A stretch of 54,214 nt of DNA. Origin: Clostridia bacterium (GTDB lineage: Bacteria > Bacillota > Clostridia > Christensenellales > UBA1242). The notes below the pieces were generated by a model that was given only the letters and a program-made list of their open reading frames with translations, searched no databases and was not told the origin of the DNA. Positions within the stretch are counted from its first letter, which is position 1, and every line of letters begins with the position of its first letter. Made by a program: the position numbers and the translations under genes. The stretch lies in contig JAFQFI010000005.1 of assembly GCA_017398655.1 (NCBI GenBank), positions 1-54,214 on the forward strand, read 5' to 3'. Positions 33,098-43,036 of this stretch are shown here, piece by piece.

Positions 33098-35524
33098 GTG
33101 AAAACAACAACAAAAAAGAATACTGAAAAAGAAACAATTGCTAAAATTGATCAACAACTTCAAAAGTATTACAATATTTCTCTTGCAGATGCTACAGATA
33201 AGCAAATTTTTAATGCCTTAGCCCATATTGCTATTGATGAAAGTTTTGTAAAAAGACAAAAGTTTAGTAGAAATTGCAAAAGAAAAGATGGCAAAGCAAT
33301 AAATTATTTGTGTATGGAGTTTTTAATAGGCAAAACTTTAAGAACAAGCTTATTTAATTTAGGGCTTGATAAAACTGTTGCAAAAGCCCTTAAAAACAAA
33401 GGTAAAAATATTGAAAATATTTATAAAATAGAAGCTGATGCTGGTCTTGGTAATGGTGGTTTGGGCCGTCTTGCAAGTTGCTTTTTAGATTCTCTTGCAA
33501 CTCTTGATTATCCTGTAACAGGTCATTGCATAAGATATGATTATGGTTTGTTTAAACAAAAATTTGTTGATGGTCAACAAACAGAACTTCCTGACGAATG
33601 GCTTTCAAGTGGTGATGTATGGCAAGTTCCTCGTCCAGACAAAGCATGTATTGTTAGGTTTGATGGATATGTAACAGAATCCTTTAAAGATGGTCATATG
33701 CAAGTAGAGTATCACGATTGTCAAGAAGTTGAGGCATTTCCTTATGATATGATGTTTAGTGGATATGACTCTAAAAATGTGGCTGCTTTACGACTTTGGG
33801 CTGCAAAAAGTTCTAATACTTTTGATACAAAAAAATTCTCTCAAGGAGAATATGCTCAAGCTTTAGCAGAGAAAAACGAAATTGAACTTATTAACAAAGT
33901 TTTATATCCTGCAGATGACCATATGCAAGGTAAATCTTTAAGATTAAGACAACAATATTTCTTGGCTTCTGCAGCAATGCAAAGTATTGTTGCTACACAT
34001 AAAAGAAGATATAAAAACTTAAAATTATTGCCAAAGTATATAGCAATTCATATAAACGATACACACCCTGTTTTGTGTGTTCCAGAACTTATGCGTATTT
34101 TAATGGACGAAAATGGTTTAAGTTGGGATGAAAGTTGGGATATTGTTAATAAACTTGTTTCATATACAAACCACACAATTTTAAAAGAATCTCTTGAAGT
34201 ATGGGACGAAAGTTTAATTGCAAGAACAATGCCAAGAATTTATTCTATTATTAAAGAAATTGATAGAAGATTTAGGCAAGAAGCAAAATCAAGACATTAT
34301 AATCAAGGTGTTATTGAAAGAATGGCTGTAATTAATAGCAGAAGAATTAAAATGACAAATTTAGCTGTTATTGCAAGTCATAAGGTAAATGGCGTTTCAA
34401 AACTTCATTCACAAATTTTAAAAGAAGATTTACTTGGTGACTTTAATCATTTTTATCACAACAAATTTACAAATGTTACAAATGGTATAACTCATCGTAG
34501 ATGGCTTTGTGAAAGTAACCCAAGATTATCTGCTTTAATTGAAAAACTTATAGGTACAAAATTTATTAAAAATGCAAACGAACTTGAAAAACTTGAAAAG
34601 TTTGTAGAAGATAAAAAAGTTATTAAAGAAGTTGAAAAAATTAAATTTAAAAATAAAGAAGATTTTGCAAACTTCTTAAAAGAAACTCAAAATATAGATA
34701 TTGACCCTCATACAAGATTTGATGTCCAAGCAAAAAGAATACATGAATATAAAAGACAATTGTTAAATGTTTTATATGTTATTTATTTGTATTCACAATT
34801 AAAAGAAAATCCAGATGCAGATATCACACCACAAACATTTATTTTTGCTGGTAAGGCAGCAGCTGGATATAGAAGAGCAAAAGAAATTGTATATCTTATT
34901 AATCAACTTGCAGAAGAAATTAATAATAACGAATTGGTTAATAAAAAACTAAAAGTTGTTTTTGTAGAAAATTATTCTGTATCTGTTGCCGAAAAACTTA
35001 TGCCTGCAACAGATGTTTCAGAGCAAATTTCTCTTGCTGGTCAAGAGGCAAGTGGAACAGGTAATATGAAAGCTGTTTTAAATGGTGGTTTAATGATTTG
35101 TACTGCTGATGGTGCAAACATTGAAATCAGTAATATTTGTGGCGAAGATAGCTCTTTTATGTTTGGTATGAAAGCTGAAGAAGTTGAAAATGTTTGGGCA
35201 AGTCATTATGAACCTGCTTCTTATTATGCTAAAGACCCAAAAGTTAAAGTTGTTATTGATATGTTAAACGAGGGCTTTAATGGGGTGTCTTTCCAAGGTA
35301 TTTCAAATTATTTATTAAGTACTTCAGATGGTGGCGACCCATATATGTGCTTAGCAGATTTCGATTCTTATGTTAAAGCACACGATAAACTTGACGAATT
35401 GTACAGACAACCAAATTTATGGCATAAACAATGCTTAAAAAATGTTTCAAAAATGGGATATTTCTCTTCTGACAGAAGCATTGAAGATTATGCAAGAGAT
35501 ATTTGGCATTTAAAGAAAATGTAA
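33098..35524 (+). CDS. glgP: Glycogen/starch phosphorylase (GT35)
   Basis: An 808-residue glycogen phosphorylase, a normal family length. Hallmarks: EADAGLGNGGLGRLASCFLDSLA near 120, IHINDTHPVLCVPELMR, VQAKRIHEYKRQLLN, and EASGTGNMKAVLNGGL near 655, where the Lys holds pyridoxal phosphate. It releases glucose-1-phosphate from glycogen ends. The start is GTG at 33098 with AGGGAG 11 bp upstream, an arrangement like the GTG start of the lipoprotein gene at 38756. It follows glgA by 28 bp in the glycogen operon. Confidence 0.96.
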   Translation: MKTTTKKNTEKETIAKIDQQLQKYYNISLADATDKQIFNALAHIAIDESFVKRQKFSRNCKRKDGKAINYLCMEFLIGKTLRTSLFNLGLDKTVAKALKNKGKNIENIYKIEADAGLGNGGLGRLASCFLDSLATLDYPVTGHCIRYDYGLFKQKFVDGQQTELPDEWLSSGDVWQVPRPDKACIVRFDGYVTESFKDGHMQVEYHDCQEVEAFPYDMMFSGYDSKNVAALRLWAAKSSNTFDTKKFSQGEYAQALAEKNEIELINKVLYPADDHMQGKSLRLRQQYFLASAAMQSIVATHKRRYKNLKLLPKYIAIHINDTHPVLCVPELMRILMDENGLSWDESWDIVNKLVSYTNHTILKESLEVWDESLIARTMPRIYSIIKEIDRRFRQEAKSRHYNQGVIERMAVINSRRIKMTNLAVIASHKVNGVSKLHSQILKEDLLGDFNHFYHNKFTNVTNGITHRRWLCESNPRLSALIEKLIGTKFIKNANELEKLEKFVEDKKVIKEVEKIKFKNKEDFANFLKETQNIDIDPHTRFDVQAKRIHEYKRQLLNVLYVIYLYSQLKENPDADITPQTFIFAGKAAAGYRRAKEIVYLINQLAEEINNNELVNKKLKVVFVENYSVSVAEKLMPATDVSEQISLAGQEASGTGNMKAVLNGGLMICTADGANIEISNICGEDSSFMFGMKAEEVENVWASHYEPASYYAKDPKVKVVIDMLNEGFNGVSFQGISNYLLSTSDGGDPYMCLADFDSYVKAHDKLDELYRQPNLWHKQCLKNVSKMGYFSSDRSIEDYARDIWHLKKM

Positions 35525-35541
35525 TTTAAAAAGGAAAAACA

Positions 35542-37320
35542 ATGTATTGCTTTAATCCTGTTTATAATAAAAGCCCAAAAGGGCCATCAAAAGTAAATGA
35601 AGAGGTAATATATAATTTAAAAATAGCAAAGGGGATTAATTCCACCTCTGCTGTTTTTAATTATTGCTATGATTTTGAAAATGACAAAAAAATAATAATG
35701 CAACAAAAAGATTTGGGCGAAGAAATTGAATATACCGTAAAAGTTAAGTTTGATAAGCCCGGATTATATTGGTACTACTTTGAAGTGTATCAAGGCGAAC
35801 ATAAATTTTACTTGCAAAAAACTAATAGTTTTAATGTAGAGCCAACAGGTCAATTATCTTCAAAATATCAACAGCTTGTTTACGAAAAAGATATGAAAGT
35901 AGATCCATCATATAAAGGTGGAGTAATGTATCATGTTTTTGTTGATAGATTTAGAAAAGAAGGCAAAGTGAAACCAAGATTTGATTTGGTTTTAAGAGAT
36001 GATTGGGGTGGAGAAATTACAAAAAATTCAACTGACTTTTTAAAAATAAATAAAGAGTGCTTTGGTGGAAATTTAAAAGGTATTGAAAAGAAGTTAGATT
36101 ATTTAAAATCTCTTAATATTTCAACTATTTACCTAAGCCCTATTTTTGAGGCAAGTAGTTATCATAAATATAACACTGCAGATTATTCAAAAATTGATAG
36201 TATGTTTGGCAGTGAAAAAGATTTTGTTTCACTTATTAAAAAAGCAAAACAAAAAGGTATGCAAATTATTCTTGATGGAGTTTTTAATCATACCGGAAGC
36301 GATAGTGTTTATTTTAACAAAAACAATAACTATAAAGAGGTAGGTGCTTATCAAGACAAAAAATCAAAGTATTTTAATTGGTTTGATTTTCAAGAATTTC
36401 CAAATAAATATTCTTCATGGTGGGGCATAGAAAGTTTACCTCAAATAAAAAAAGGCAATGAAAGTTTTGCAAATTTTATTTCAAATAAAGGTGGAATAAT
36501 AGATAAATATATGAAGATGGGAATTTTAGGGTTCCGTCTTGATGTAGTTGATGAACTTTTACAAAACACCTTAAATAAAATTTGTGCAAGTGTAAGGCGA
36601 GTTAAAAAAGATGCTTTAATTTTAGGTGAAGTGTGGGAAGACGCTTCAAATAAAATTGCTTATGACGAACGCAAAAAATACTTCTTGGGCAACGAATTAA
36701 ACTCTGTTATGAACTACCCAATTAAAGATGCAATAATAAATTATGTATGCACTAATAATTGTGAATCTTTAAAAAATTGTTTGTATATGATTTTAGACCA
36801 TTACCCAAAAGAAGTTCAAAATAATCTTATGAATATATTGGGAACACACGACACTTCTCGTATTTTATCGGTGCTTTTATCTAAAACAAATGGTGATGAA
36901 AAATTAGCAAATAAATTATTAAAAATTGCAACATTAATTCAATTTACAATTATGGGCGTTCCTTGTATTTTTTATGGCGACGAACAAGGTTTAAAAGGGG
37001 AAGGAGCTCCTTTTTGTAGAGTTTGTTTTCCGTGGAATAAACAAAATAAATTATTAAAAAATTGGTATGTTTTATTGGGTAATTTAAGAAAAAACCAAGT
37101 TTTTGCAAATGGAGAATTAAATATACTTTACGCTAAAAATGCTGTGTTTGGCTTCGAACGCTTGGTCGGAAATAAAAAAGTAATAGTATATACAAATTGT
37201 AGCGAAAATAAACAAAAAATAAATTTAAATAATAATTATTTTAATTATTTAACAAAAAAGAAAACTAATAAAAATTATATTTTACAACCTTATAGTTTTG
37301 CAATTTTTACAAATAATTAA
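35542..37320 (+). CDS. GH13 alpha-amylase family glycosidase (neopullulanase-like)
   Basis: A 592-residue GH13 enzyme. Residues 1-~125 form a CBM34-like beta domain (GLYWYYFEVYQGEHKFYLQ). The barrel follows with MYHVFVDRF, DGVFNHTG, GFRLDVVDE (nucleophile Asp ~334), LILGEVWED (acid/base Glu ~363) and LGTHDTSR (Asp ~436). Without a signal peptide it acts inside the cell, probably hydrolysing malto-oligosaccharides or branch stubs released during glycogen breakdown. AAAAAGGA precedes the ATG, 17 bp after glgP, and it closes the glycogen operon. Confidence 0.92.
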   Translation: MYCFNPVYNKSPKGPSKVNEEVIYNLKIAKGINSTSAVFNYCYDFENDKKIIMQQKDLGEEIEYTVKVKFDKPGLYWYYFEVYQGEHKFYLQKTNSFNVEPTGQLSSKYQQLVYEKDMKVDPSYKGGVMYHVFVDRFRKEGKVKPRFDLVLRDDWGGEITKNSTDFLKINKECFGGNLKGIEKKLDYLKSLNISTIYLSPIFEASSYHKYNTADYSKIDSMFGSEKDFVSLIKKAKQKGMQIILDGVFNHTGSDSVYFNKNNNYKEVGAYQDKKSKYFNWFDFQEFPNKYSSWWGIESLPQIKKGNESFANFISNKGGIIDKYMKMGILGFRLDVVDELLQNTLNKICASVRRVKKDALILGEVWEDASNKIAYDERKKYFLGNELNSVMNYPIKDAIINYVCTNNCESLKNCLYMILDHYPKEVQNNLMNILGTHDTSRILSVLLSKTNGDEKLANKLLKIATLIQFTIMGVPCIFYGDEQGLKGEGAPFCRVCFPWNKQNKLLKNWYVLLGNLRKNQVFANGELNILYAKNAVFGFERLVGNKKVIVYTNCSENKQKINLNNNYFNYLTKKKTNKNYILQPYSFAIFTNN

Positions 37321-37415
37321 TTAAAAAATAAACAAAAAAATTACTTAAAAAAATAGATAAAAAATATAAAAAACACATAAATAAAATATGTAAAATTTTT
37401 TAAAAACAAGTACAT

Positions 37416-37451
37416 AAAAAAACACAGGAAACATTTTTTACCTGTGTTTTT
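37416..37451. terminator. Bidirectional terminator after the glycogen operon
   Basis: AAAAACACAGG pairs with CCTGTGTTTTT around a 12-nt loop. Confidence 0.8.
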
Positions 37452-37484
37452 ATTATAACCTAATTTAATTTTTGTAATTGTAAA

Positions 37485-38756
37485 TTAATCAACAAAGAAA
37501 ATTCTTTGACTATCTGTTATTTTTGAAATTGATTCAACATAACTTGCATCTGTATAAGAGTCAACATAAATTCTTACTTCACTGTATGATTGAATAGGTG
37601 TTTTGTTATATGTTGTGCATTGGTCAATATCAAAAGCGTTATCAGAAGCAGTTGTAAAAGTTGTGTTATACAAGTTTACTAATAAAGTTTTTTTGTATCC
37701 TTCTGAAGAATCTACTACTAAAGCACTACCATTTGGATTGCAACCATTACCATAGAAACTATGTCCTAAGTATTGTTCTTCTGTTGCGTTAAGATTGCAG
37801 TTTGTTAAATTGTGAGTACCACTTTTTGCATAATATGCTGTTTTGCCTGTAAAATCACAATTTGTAAAATTATGAGTAATATTTGAAGCAAGGTAAGAAC
37901 CAATACTTTCAGCACCAGTAGATGTAAAAGAACAATCTGTTGCGTTTACTATAGAATTTCCTTCATAATTTCCGTTTGAATAAATTCCACCTTCAGCACC
38001 ATAACAGTTAACATTATTTAAGTTTATTTCAAAACCATTATTTACTTTTAAGATAATAGAATAGTCAACCCCTATGTACATTGTAGAATTAAAACCAATA
38101 ATGCCTGTTTCTTTAGAGTTAAAAATATTTACTTTTGCTGTGTTTGATGTTGAGTGAAGAGTACCACTTCCACAAACAATACCATTGTTTTCTCTATATT
38201 CTTTTACAATCCAAATTTCAGTTTTAATACTATATCCATTTAAATCAATAGTAATATCATCGTAAGGTCTGTTTTCTGGGCAAATTAATACAGGTTGAAT
38301 ATAACCATTTTGTACTGTTGAAGTAATATCATTTTCTAATGTAATAATGTGATTTGATGTTGCATCTTTTATTGCATTATTAATTTGTTGTAAAGAGTTT
38401 ACTTTAATTTGTTTTCTTGCAATTGTAAATTGTTTTGTTACACTTCCAGTTAGGCCATATTCGTTATTTTGTGGGGCAGTAATTGTAACTGTTGCTGTGC
38501 CAGCATTAATATTGTTTTCAAATGTAGCATAATTAGAAATGTCATATACTTGTCCATTAATTGTAATAGATACATCTGGAGTATGCTCATAACCATTATA
38601 AACATAATTGCTTTGACTTAAGGTAATCATATCTGATGTTATTGAAATTGATCCATCTTCAGGTGTAGTAGGTGGCTCTTCTGTACAAGCTGCAAGTACT
38701 GCCATTGCAGGTATAAGAAGCATAACCATCAAAAATGTTTTAAAAAATTTTTTCAC
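37485..38756 (-). CDS. Lipoprotein with MBG-like and right-handed beta-helix regions
   Basis: A 423-residue surface lipoprotein. The N-terminus MKKFFKTFLMVMLLIPAMAV is a signal peptide ending in the lipobox LAAC with Cys24. Residues ~50-115 resemble an MBG/YDG beta domain (YNGYEHTPDVSITINGQ ... VTKQFTIARK). Residues ~120-420 repeat short Asn/Thr-rich strands with turns (such as LTNCNLNATEEQ, FTNCDFTGKT) typical of a parallel beta-helix. Likely a cell-surface adhesin or carbohydrate-associated protein, but no catalytic residues stand out. The start is GTG with GAAGGAG 11 bp upstream. Confidence 0.8.
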   Translation of the reverse strand: MKKFFKTFLMVMLLIPAMAVLAACTEEPPTTPEDGSISITSDMITLSQSNYVYNGYEHTPDVSITINGQVYDISNYATFENNINAGTATVTITAPQNNEYGLTGSVTKQFTIARKQIKVNSLQQINNAIKDATSNHIITLENDITSTVQNGYIQPVLICPENRPYDDITIDLNGYSIKTEIWIVKEYRENNGIVCGSGTLHSTSNTAKVNIFNSKETGIIGFNSTMYIGVDYSIILKVNNGFEINLNNVNCYGAEGGIYSNGNYEGNSIVNATDCSFTSTGAESIGSYLASNITHNFTNCDFTGKTAYYAKSGTHNLTNCNLNATEEQYLGHSFYGNGCNPNGSALVVDSSEGYKKTLLVNLYNTTFTTASDNAFDIDQCTTYNKTPIQSYSEVRIYVDSYTDASYVESISKITDSQRIFFVD

Positions 38757-39106
38757 TTTTAAATTTTCTCCTTCTTTTTTAAGTTTTATAAACTAACATA
38801 AGTATTATATTTTTTATACTTTATGTCAATAAGCAATAAGTTTTTTTGTGCAAATGTTATATGACATTAAATATAAAAAAATAGCACTTTAAAACAAAGT
38901 TGCCACAAAAATTTCTGATATTTAATTTATATTCATTTAATTATAACATTAACATATTTTTTTTGCAATTTAATTAGTATTTTATTAAAAGAATAAGTTA
39001 AAAAAATGTAAATTTTACAAAATTGCCTATATAAAAAAAGTAATAAAAAAATAAACACAAAAAGTGTCTATTTTATTTATAAATTAATTAAAAAATTTCT
39101 ATATTT
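38757..39106. other. Gene-free AT-rich stretch with lipoprotein promoter
   Basis: On the minus strand TTGACA (38829-38824), 17 bp and AATACT (38806-38801) form a possible promoter for the lipoprotein gene. The rest is AT-rich with no open frame of interest, apart from the terminator of the next minus-strand gene at 39050-39072. Confidence 0.5.
39050..39072 (-). terminator. Terminator of the isomerase-like gene
   Basis: Minus-strand AATAGACAC and GTGTTTATT pair with one mismatch around TTTTT and run into a T-rich tract. Confidence 0.5.
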
Positions 39107-39859
39107 TTAATTTACAGATTCATAGCAATTTTTAATAAAAGTAATAAATTCTTTTTTATTTAATTTTACTCCATACTCAGGAAAACATTCTAAGCAGTTA
39201 GAAGCATCATTTATTGTTTTTAATTTTTGTAAATAATATTTGTAATCGATGTCGCCGTTTGTTAATAAATTGTGGGTATCTTTACCAAAGTTATTATGCA
39301 AGTGACTACATTTAATTTTATCAAAATATTTTTCAAACAACTCTAAAGAGTTTGAATAACAATGTGCGTGACCTAAATCAAAACAAAAACCAACATTATT
39401 TAATTCAGATGTTAAAATTTTATTTAGGTTAGTATTGTTTCTTACATTTTCAAAACATACATAAATATTTTTGTCTTTATATTTATTTAATAAATTTTTT
39501 AACTTGTTTAATTGTTTGTCATTTAATATAGGTGGCTCTGCACTCATAGAGGCGTGGGCAACAATGTAAGGTATGTTAAGTTTAATTGCTTCTTTTATTT
39601 TTTCTTCTAAATAATCAAAATAAATAGAAGTTGTTTCGTCGCAAATTAAATTTGATATTTTGTAATCTATATGAACTTGTTTTACCTGTAAACCAATATC
39701 TCTTGCGTAAGAAATTATGTCTATATAACTTTCGTCTTCATTTAAATAATTTTTATCTAAATATAATGCAACTTCGTTAAAGCCAACTTGTTTATAAATT
39801 TCAAGGCGTTCTTTATAATTTATGTCGCAAACTTTATCAATATCATAAATTCCTATCAT
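39107..39859 (-). CDS. Sugar phosphate isomerase/epimerase-like TIM barrel
   Basis: A 250-residue protein of the AP-endonuclease-2/xylose-isomerase-like barrel family. Signs: IYVCFENVRN (metal Glu), GFCFDLGHAHCYS (Asp and His), CSHLHNNFGKDTHNLL (His) and a late Glu in CLECFPEYG. These residues would hold divalent metal for isomerisation or epimerisation of a sugar or cyclitol. I chose the ATG at 39859 because AGAGGG lies before it; a start 39 bp further up falls within the extended -10 (ATATGTTAAAAT) and has no ribosome site. Substrate unknown. Confidence 0.75.
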   Translation of the reverse strand: MIGIYDIDKVCDINYKERLEIYKQVGFNEVALYLDKNYLNEDESYIDIISYARDIGLQVKQVHIDYKISNLICDETTSIYFDYLEEKIKEAIKLNIPYIVAHASMSAEPPILNDKQLNKLKNLLNKYKDKNIYVCFENVRNNTNLNKILTSELNNVGFCFDLGHAHCYSNSLELFEKYFDKIKCSHLHNNFGKDTHNLLTNGDIDYKYYLQKLKTINDASNCLECFPEYGVKLNKKEFITFIKNCYESVN

Positions 39860-39994
39860 TTTTAATTTTCCCTCTTTAAACAAAAAACATTTTAACATAT
39901 TGCCAGAAAAATAAAAAAGATAATTATCAAAATAAACAAAGTTTTTATTTTTTTATAAAAAAGTAAAATCACAATAGTAAAAAATAAAAATATG

Positions 39995-40003
39995 TGATAT
40001 TAT
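39995..40003 (+). promoter_or_regulatory. Promoter -10 of the flavoprotein pair
   Basis: TGATATTAT is an extended -10 (TATTAT at 39998-40003), 19 bp before the ATG at 40023. The same TGTGATATTAT precedes the release-factor-like gene. Confidence 0.55.
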
Positions 40004-40022
40004 TTTTGCATAGGTAAAAATT

Positions 40023-41171
40023 ATGAAAAGTTATGAAGTTTTAATTATTGGTTGTGGTGCAAGTGGAAGTATATGTGCTTTAACTGCCCAAAATAAAAAT
40101 ATAGCTGTTATAGATAGCCAAACAAAAGTAGCTAAAAAAATATTGGCAACTGGTAATGGTAGGTGTAATTTAACCAATATAAATTTAGAAGATAAAAGTT
40201 ATAATACAGAAATAAAAAGTTATTTAAAAAAGTTTGATGTTAATAAAACTTTAAATTTCTTTTCTTCTCTCGGTTTAGAAGTATATGCTGATGAGGAAGG
40301 TAGAGTATATCCAATATCAAATGCAGCAAAATCTGTTGTAGATGTTTTATCAAATAGAATAGAAGAAAAAGTTGATTTATATTTAGGGCAAACAGTTGGT
40401 GATATAGAAAAACAAGACAATAACTTTATCGTTAAAACAGATAAAGAAAATTTTTTATGTAAAAAACTAGTTGTGTCTTCTGGTGGAAATTCACTAATTG
40501 CACCTTTAAAGAAAATGGGAGTGGAATTTAAAGATTTTTATCCAAGTTTGGTTGCTTTAAAAAGTAAAGAGATAAAAGATTTAAACGGTGTTAAAGTGTC
40601 TAATGTTTTAGTTACTGCCACAAACAGCTTAGGCGAAACAAAAAGTGAAGTCGGAGAAGTTTTATTTAAAGATGGTGGCTTAAGTGGAATTGTTATCTTT
40701 AATTTATCAACTTTGTTTTCAAGAACTCAAAACTATGTAGGTAAAATACAAATAGATTTATTACCAAACTTCACAAAAGAAGAACTTATAAATAAACTTG
40801 AAAATCGTAAAAAATTAAATGTTTGTTTAGATAAATTTTTTACTGGTATGTTTGTGCCAGCCCTATCTAACGAAATTTTAAAGCAAGTAAAAATAAATAC
40901 AAACTTAAATAGTTTAAAATTAAATTTAAATCAAATAGAAACTCTTGCAAAAACAATAAAAAATTTAACATATAATATTGATGGCTGTTTTGAAAACAAT
41001 CAAGTTTTTTCTGGTGGTGTAGATTTGAGTTTGTTAACAGATTCGCTTATGTATAAAGATATAAAAAATTTATATTTTGCAGGCGAAATATGTAATGTAG
41101 ATGGTGTTTGTGGTGGCTTTAATTTGCAATGGGCTTGGACAAGTGGTCACATTGTGGGGGAAAACTTATGA
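40023..41171 (+). CDS. NAD(P)/FAD-dependent oxidoreductase, HI0933/BaiN family
   Basis: A 382-residue flavoprotein. The N-terminal FAD motif is LIIGCGASGSICAL; KKILATGNGRCNLTN is the family hallmark, and the C-terminal GVCGGFNLQWAWTSGHIVG completes the FAD site. The family includes BaiN, implicated in bile-acid 7-dehydroxylation in gut clostridia, but most members have unknown substrates, so no function is claimed. The stop overlaps the next start (ATGA), coupling it to a second flavoprotein. Confidence 0.9.
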   Translation: MKSYEVLIIGCGASGSICALTAQNKNIAVIDSQTKVAKKILATGNGRCNLTNINLEDKSYNTEIKSYLKKFDVNKTLNFFSSLGLEVYADEEGRVYPISNAAKSVVDVLSNRIEEKVDLYLGQTVGDIEKQDNNFIVKTDKENFLCKKLVVSSGGNSLIAPLKKMGVEFKDFYPSLVALKSKEIKDLNGVKVSNVLVTATNSLGETKSEVGEVLFKDGGLSGIVIFNLSTLFSRTQNYVGKIQIDLLPNFTKEELINKLENRKKLNVCLDKFFTGMFVPALSNEILKQVKINTNLNSLKLNLNQIETLAKTIKNLTYNIDGCFENNQVFSGGVDLSLLTDSLMYKDIKNLYFAGEICNVDGVCGGFNLQWAWTSGHIVGENL

Positions 41172-42748
41172 TAAAATTAGACCAAATATCATTGCCAATA
41201 AAATATACAAATTTAGATATAGAGCAATCTATTTGCAAAGTTTTAAAAATAAAAAAAGAAGATATTGGTTTTTTTGAAATTTTAAAACTTTCTATTGATG
41301 CAAGAAAAAAGCCAAATATTAAATACATCGCTTCTCTTGGAGTAAACTTAAAAAACAATTTAGAAAATAAATTTGCAAAGTTAAAATACGAAAAAAACGA
41401 TAAACTTTTAAAATACTCTCAATTACAATCAAATAAAAAAATTATTGTTGTGGGTTTTGGCCCAAGTGGAATATTTGCTTCGCTTGCTCTTGCCAGAATG
41501 GGTTTAAAACCAATTATTATTGAGCAGGGTAAACAAGTAGAAGAAAGAGAAAAAGATGTTCTTGCTTTTTGGAATAGTAAAAAACTAAATAAATATTCAA
41601 ATGTTCAATTTGGCGAGGGTGGAGCAGGAACTTTTAGCGATGGAAAACTAAATTCAAACTTAAATAATGATTATTGCAAAATGGTTATAAATGAGTTTTA
41701 TTCTTTTGGTGCACCTAAAGAAATTACTTATATAAATAAGCCACATATCGGTAGTGATAATTTAAAAAATATTGTTAAAAACATAAGGGAACACATAAAA
41801 GAACTTGGTGGAGTTTTTATGTTTTCAACAAAATTAAAAGACATTATATTAAACAATAACGCTGTATCTGAGATTGTTGCCCAAAATGTAGAAGAAAATT
41901 TTACAACCAATATAAAATGTGATTATCTTGTTTTATGTGTTGGTCATAGTGCAAGAGAAACTTTTGAAATGCTTTATAATAAAGGCGTTGAAATAAAACA
42001 AAAACCTTTTGCTATGGGTGTTAGAATAGAACATAGGCAGTCAGATATAAATTTAAGTCAATATGGAAAAGAACATATTGATGGGCTACCTAATGCAGAT
42101 TACAAGTTGGTTTCTCACTTACCAAATGGAAGATCTGTTTTTACCTTTTGTATGTGTCCGGGTGGGCAAGTTGTTGCAAGTAGTAGCAACGAAGGTGAAA
42201 TTGTCACCAATGGTATGAGTAATTTTAGCAGAGATAAAGAAAATGCCAATAGTGCAGTTTTGGTTAACATTACTCCAGATGATTATAAGTCAGACAATCC
42301 ACTTGCAGGTATTTATTATCAAGCAAAATACGAAAAAATGGCTTTTGAGTTGGGTGGTAAAAACTATAATGCTCCTGCAGAAAGTGTTGGTAGTTTTGTT
42401 TATAATAAAAAAAATAAACCTAATATAAATTTTACATACAAGCCAAATATTACTTTATGTAAAATAGAAAAATGTTTACCTGAAATTGTTAGCGAAAGTT
42501 TAAAACTTGGTTTACAAGATTTTAATAAAAAAATCAAAAACTTTGCAAAGGATGAAAACTTGCTTATAGCAATAGAATCGCGTTCAAGTTGTCCTTTAAC
42601 AATTTTAAGAAACGAAAATTTTGAAAGTAATGTAAGGGGACTATATCCAGTTGGCGAAGGTGCAGGATATGCAGGTGGAATTATGTCAAGTGGACAAGAT
42701 GGAATTAAAGTGGCAGAAGCTATTTATAAAAACATAAAAGATAATTAA
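41168..42748 (+). CDS. FAD-dependent oxidoreductase of the COG2509 type
   Basis: A 526-residue protein from the ATG at 41168 (4-bp overlap with the upstream gene; GGGG 9 bp before). An N-terminal ~90-residue domain precedes the FAD motif VVGFGPSGIFASLALARMG; VQFGEGGAGTFSDGKLNS and the C-terminal GEGAGYAGGIMSSGQDG are diagnostic of the uncharacterised FAD-dependent dehydrogenase family COG2509. Pairing with the HI0933-type flavoprotein is common in Firmicutes, possibly in cofactor or tetrapyrrole-like redox steps; the role is not known. Confidence 0.9.
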   Translation: MIKLDQISLPIKYTNLDIEQSICKVLKIKKEDIGFFEILKLSIDARKKPNIKYIASLGVNLKNNLENKFAKLKYEKNDKLLKYSQLQSNKKIIVVGFGPSGIFASLALARMGLKPIIIEQGKQVEEREKDVLAFWNSKKLNKYSNVQFGEGGAGTFSDGKLNSNLNNDYCKMVINEFYSFGAPKEITYINKPHIGSDNLKNIVKNIREHIKELGGVFMFSTKLKDIILNNNAVSEIVAQNVEENFTTNIKCDYLVLCVGHSARETFEMLYNKGVEIKQKPFAMGVRIEHRQSDINLSQYGKEHIDGLPNADYKLVSHLPNGRSVFTFCMCPGGQVVASSSNEGEIVTNGMSNFSRDKENANSAVLVNITPDDYKSDNPLAGIYYQAKYEKMAFELGGKNYNAPAESVGSFVYNKKNKPNINFTYKPNITLCKIEKCLPEIVSESLKLGLQDFNKKIKNFAKDENLLIAIESRSSCPLTILRNENFESNVRGLYPVGEGAGYAGGIMSSGQDGIKVAEAIYKNIKDN

Positions 42749-42764
42749 TTTACAAATTTATAAC

Positions 42765-42801
42765 AAAAAAGCAGACCTGTTAAAAATAGGTCTGTTTTTT
42801 T
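42765..42801 (+). terminator. Terminator after the flavoprotein pair
   Basis: CAGACCT (42772-42778) pairs with AGGTCTG (42788-42794) with T7 following. From here to 43036 no gene is seen; a strong but orphan ribosome-site-like AAAGGAGG sits at 42981. Confidence 0.8.
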
Positions 42802-43036
42802 AAACAAATCTTGACATAATTAAAACAAAATGTTAAATATATAGTGTAGTATTTCAATTCGTCCATTCGCGATGTACTGCATAAGAACAATAATAAAGAC
42901 AAGGTTAAAATCTTCTTTATGAATGGCAAAAAATATAATCAAATAAGCAATTATTATGGTTGTTTTTTGCTGTTTTGAATAAAGGAGGTTTTTTTTATTT
43001 TTTACAACCAAAATTTAATAAAAGGAAAGAGAAAAA

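Noticed and set aside
42981..42988. Strong AAAGGAGG with no gene following
   Set aside because: No ATG, GTG or TTG at suitable spacing opens a frame; treated as chance or a remnant.
42820..43011. 63-codon hydrophobic minus-strand frame before the methyltransferase
   Set aside because: TTG start without a ribosome site, with no link to neighbouring genes.
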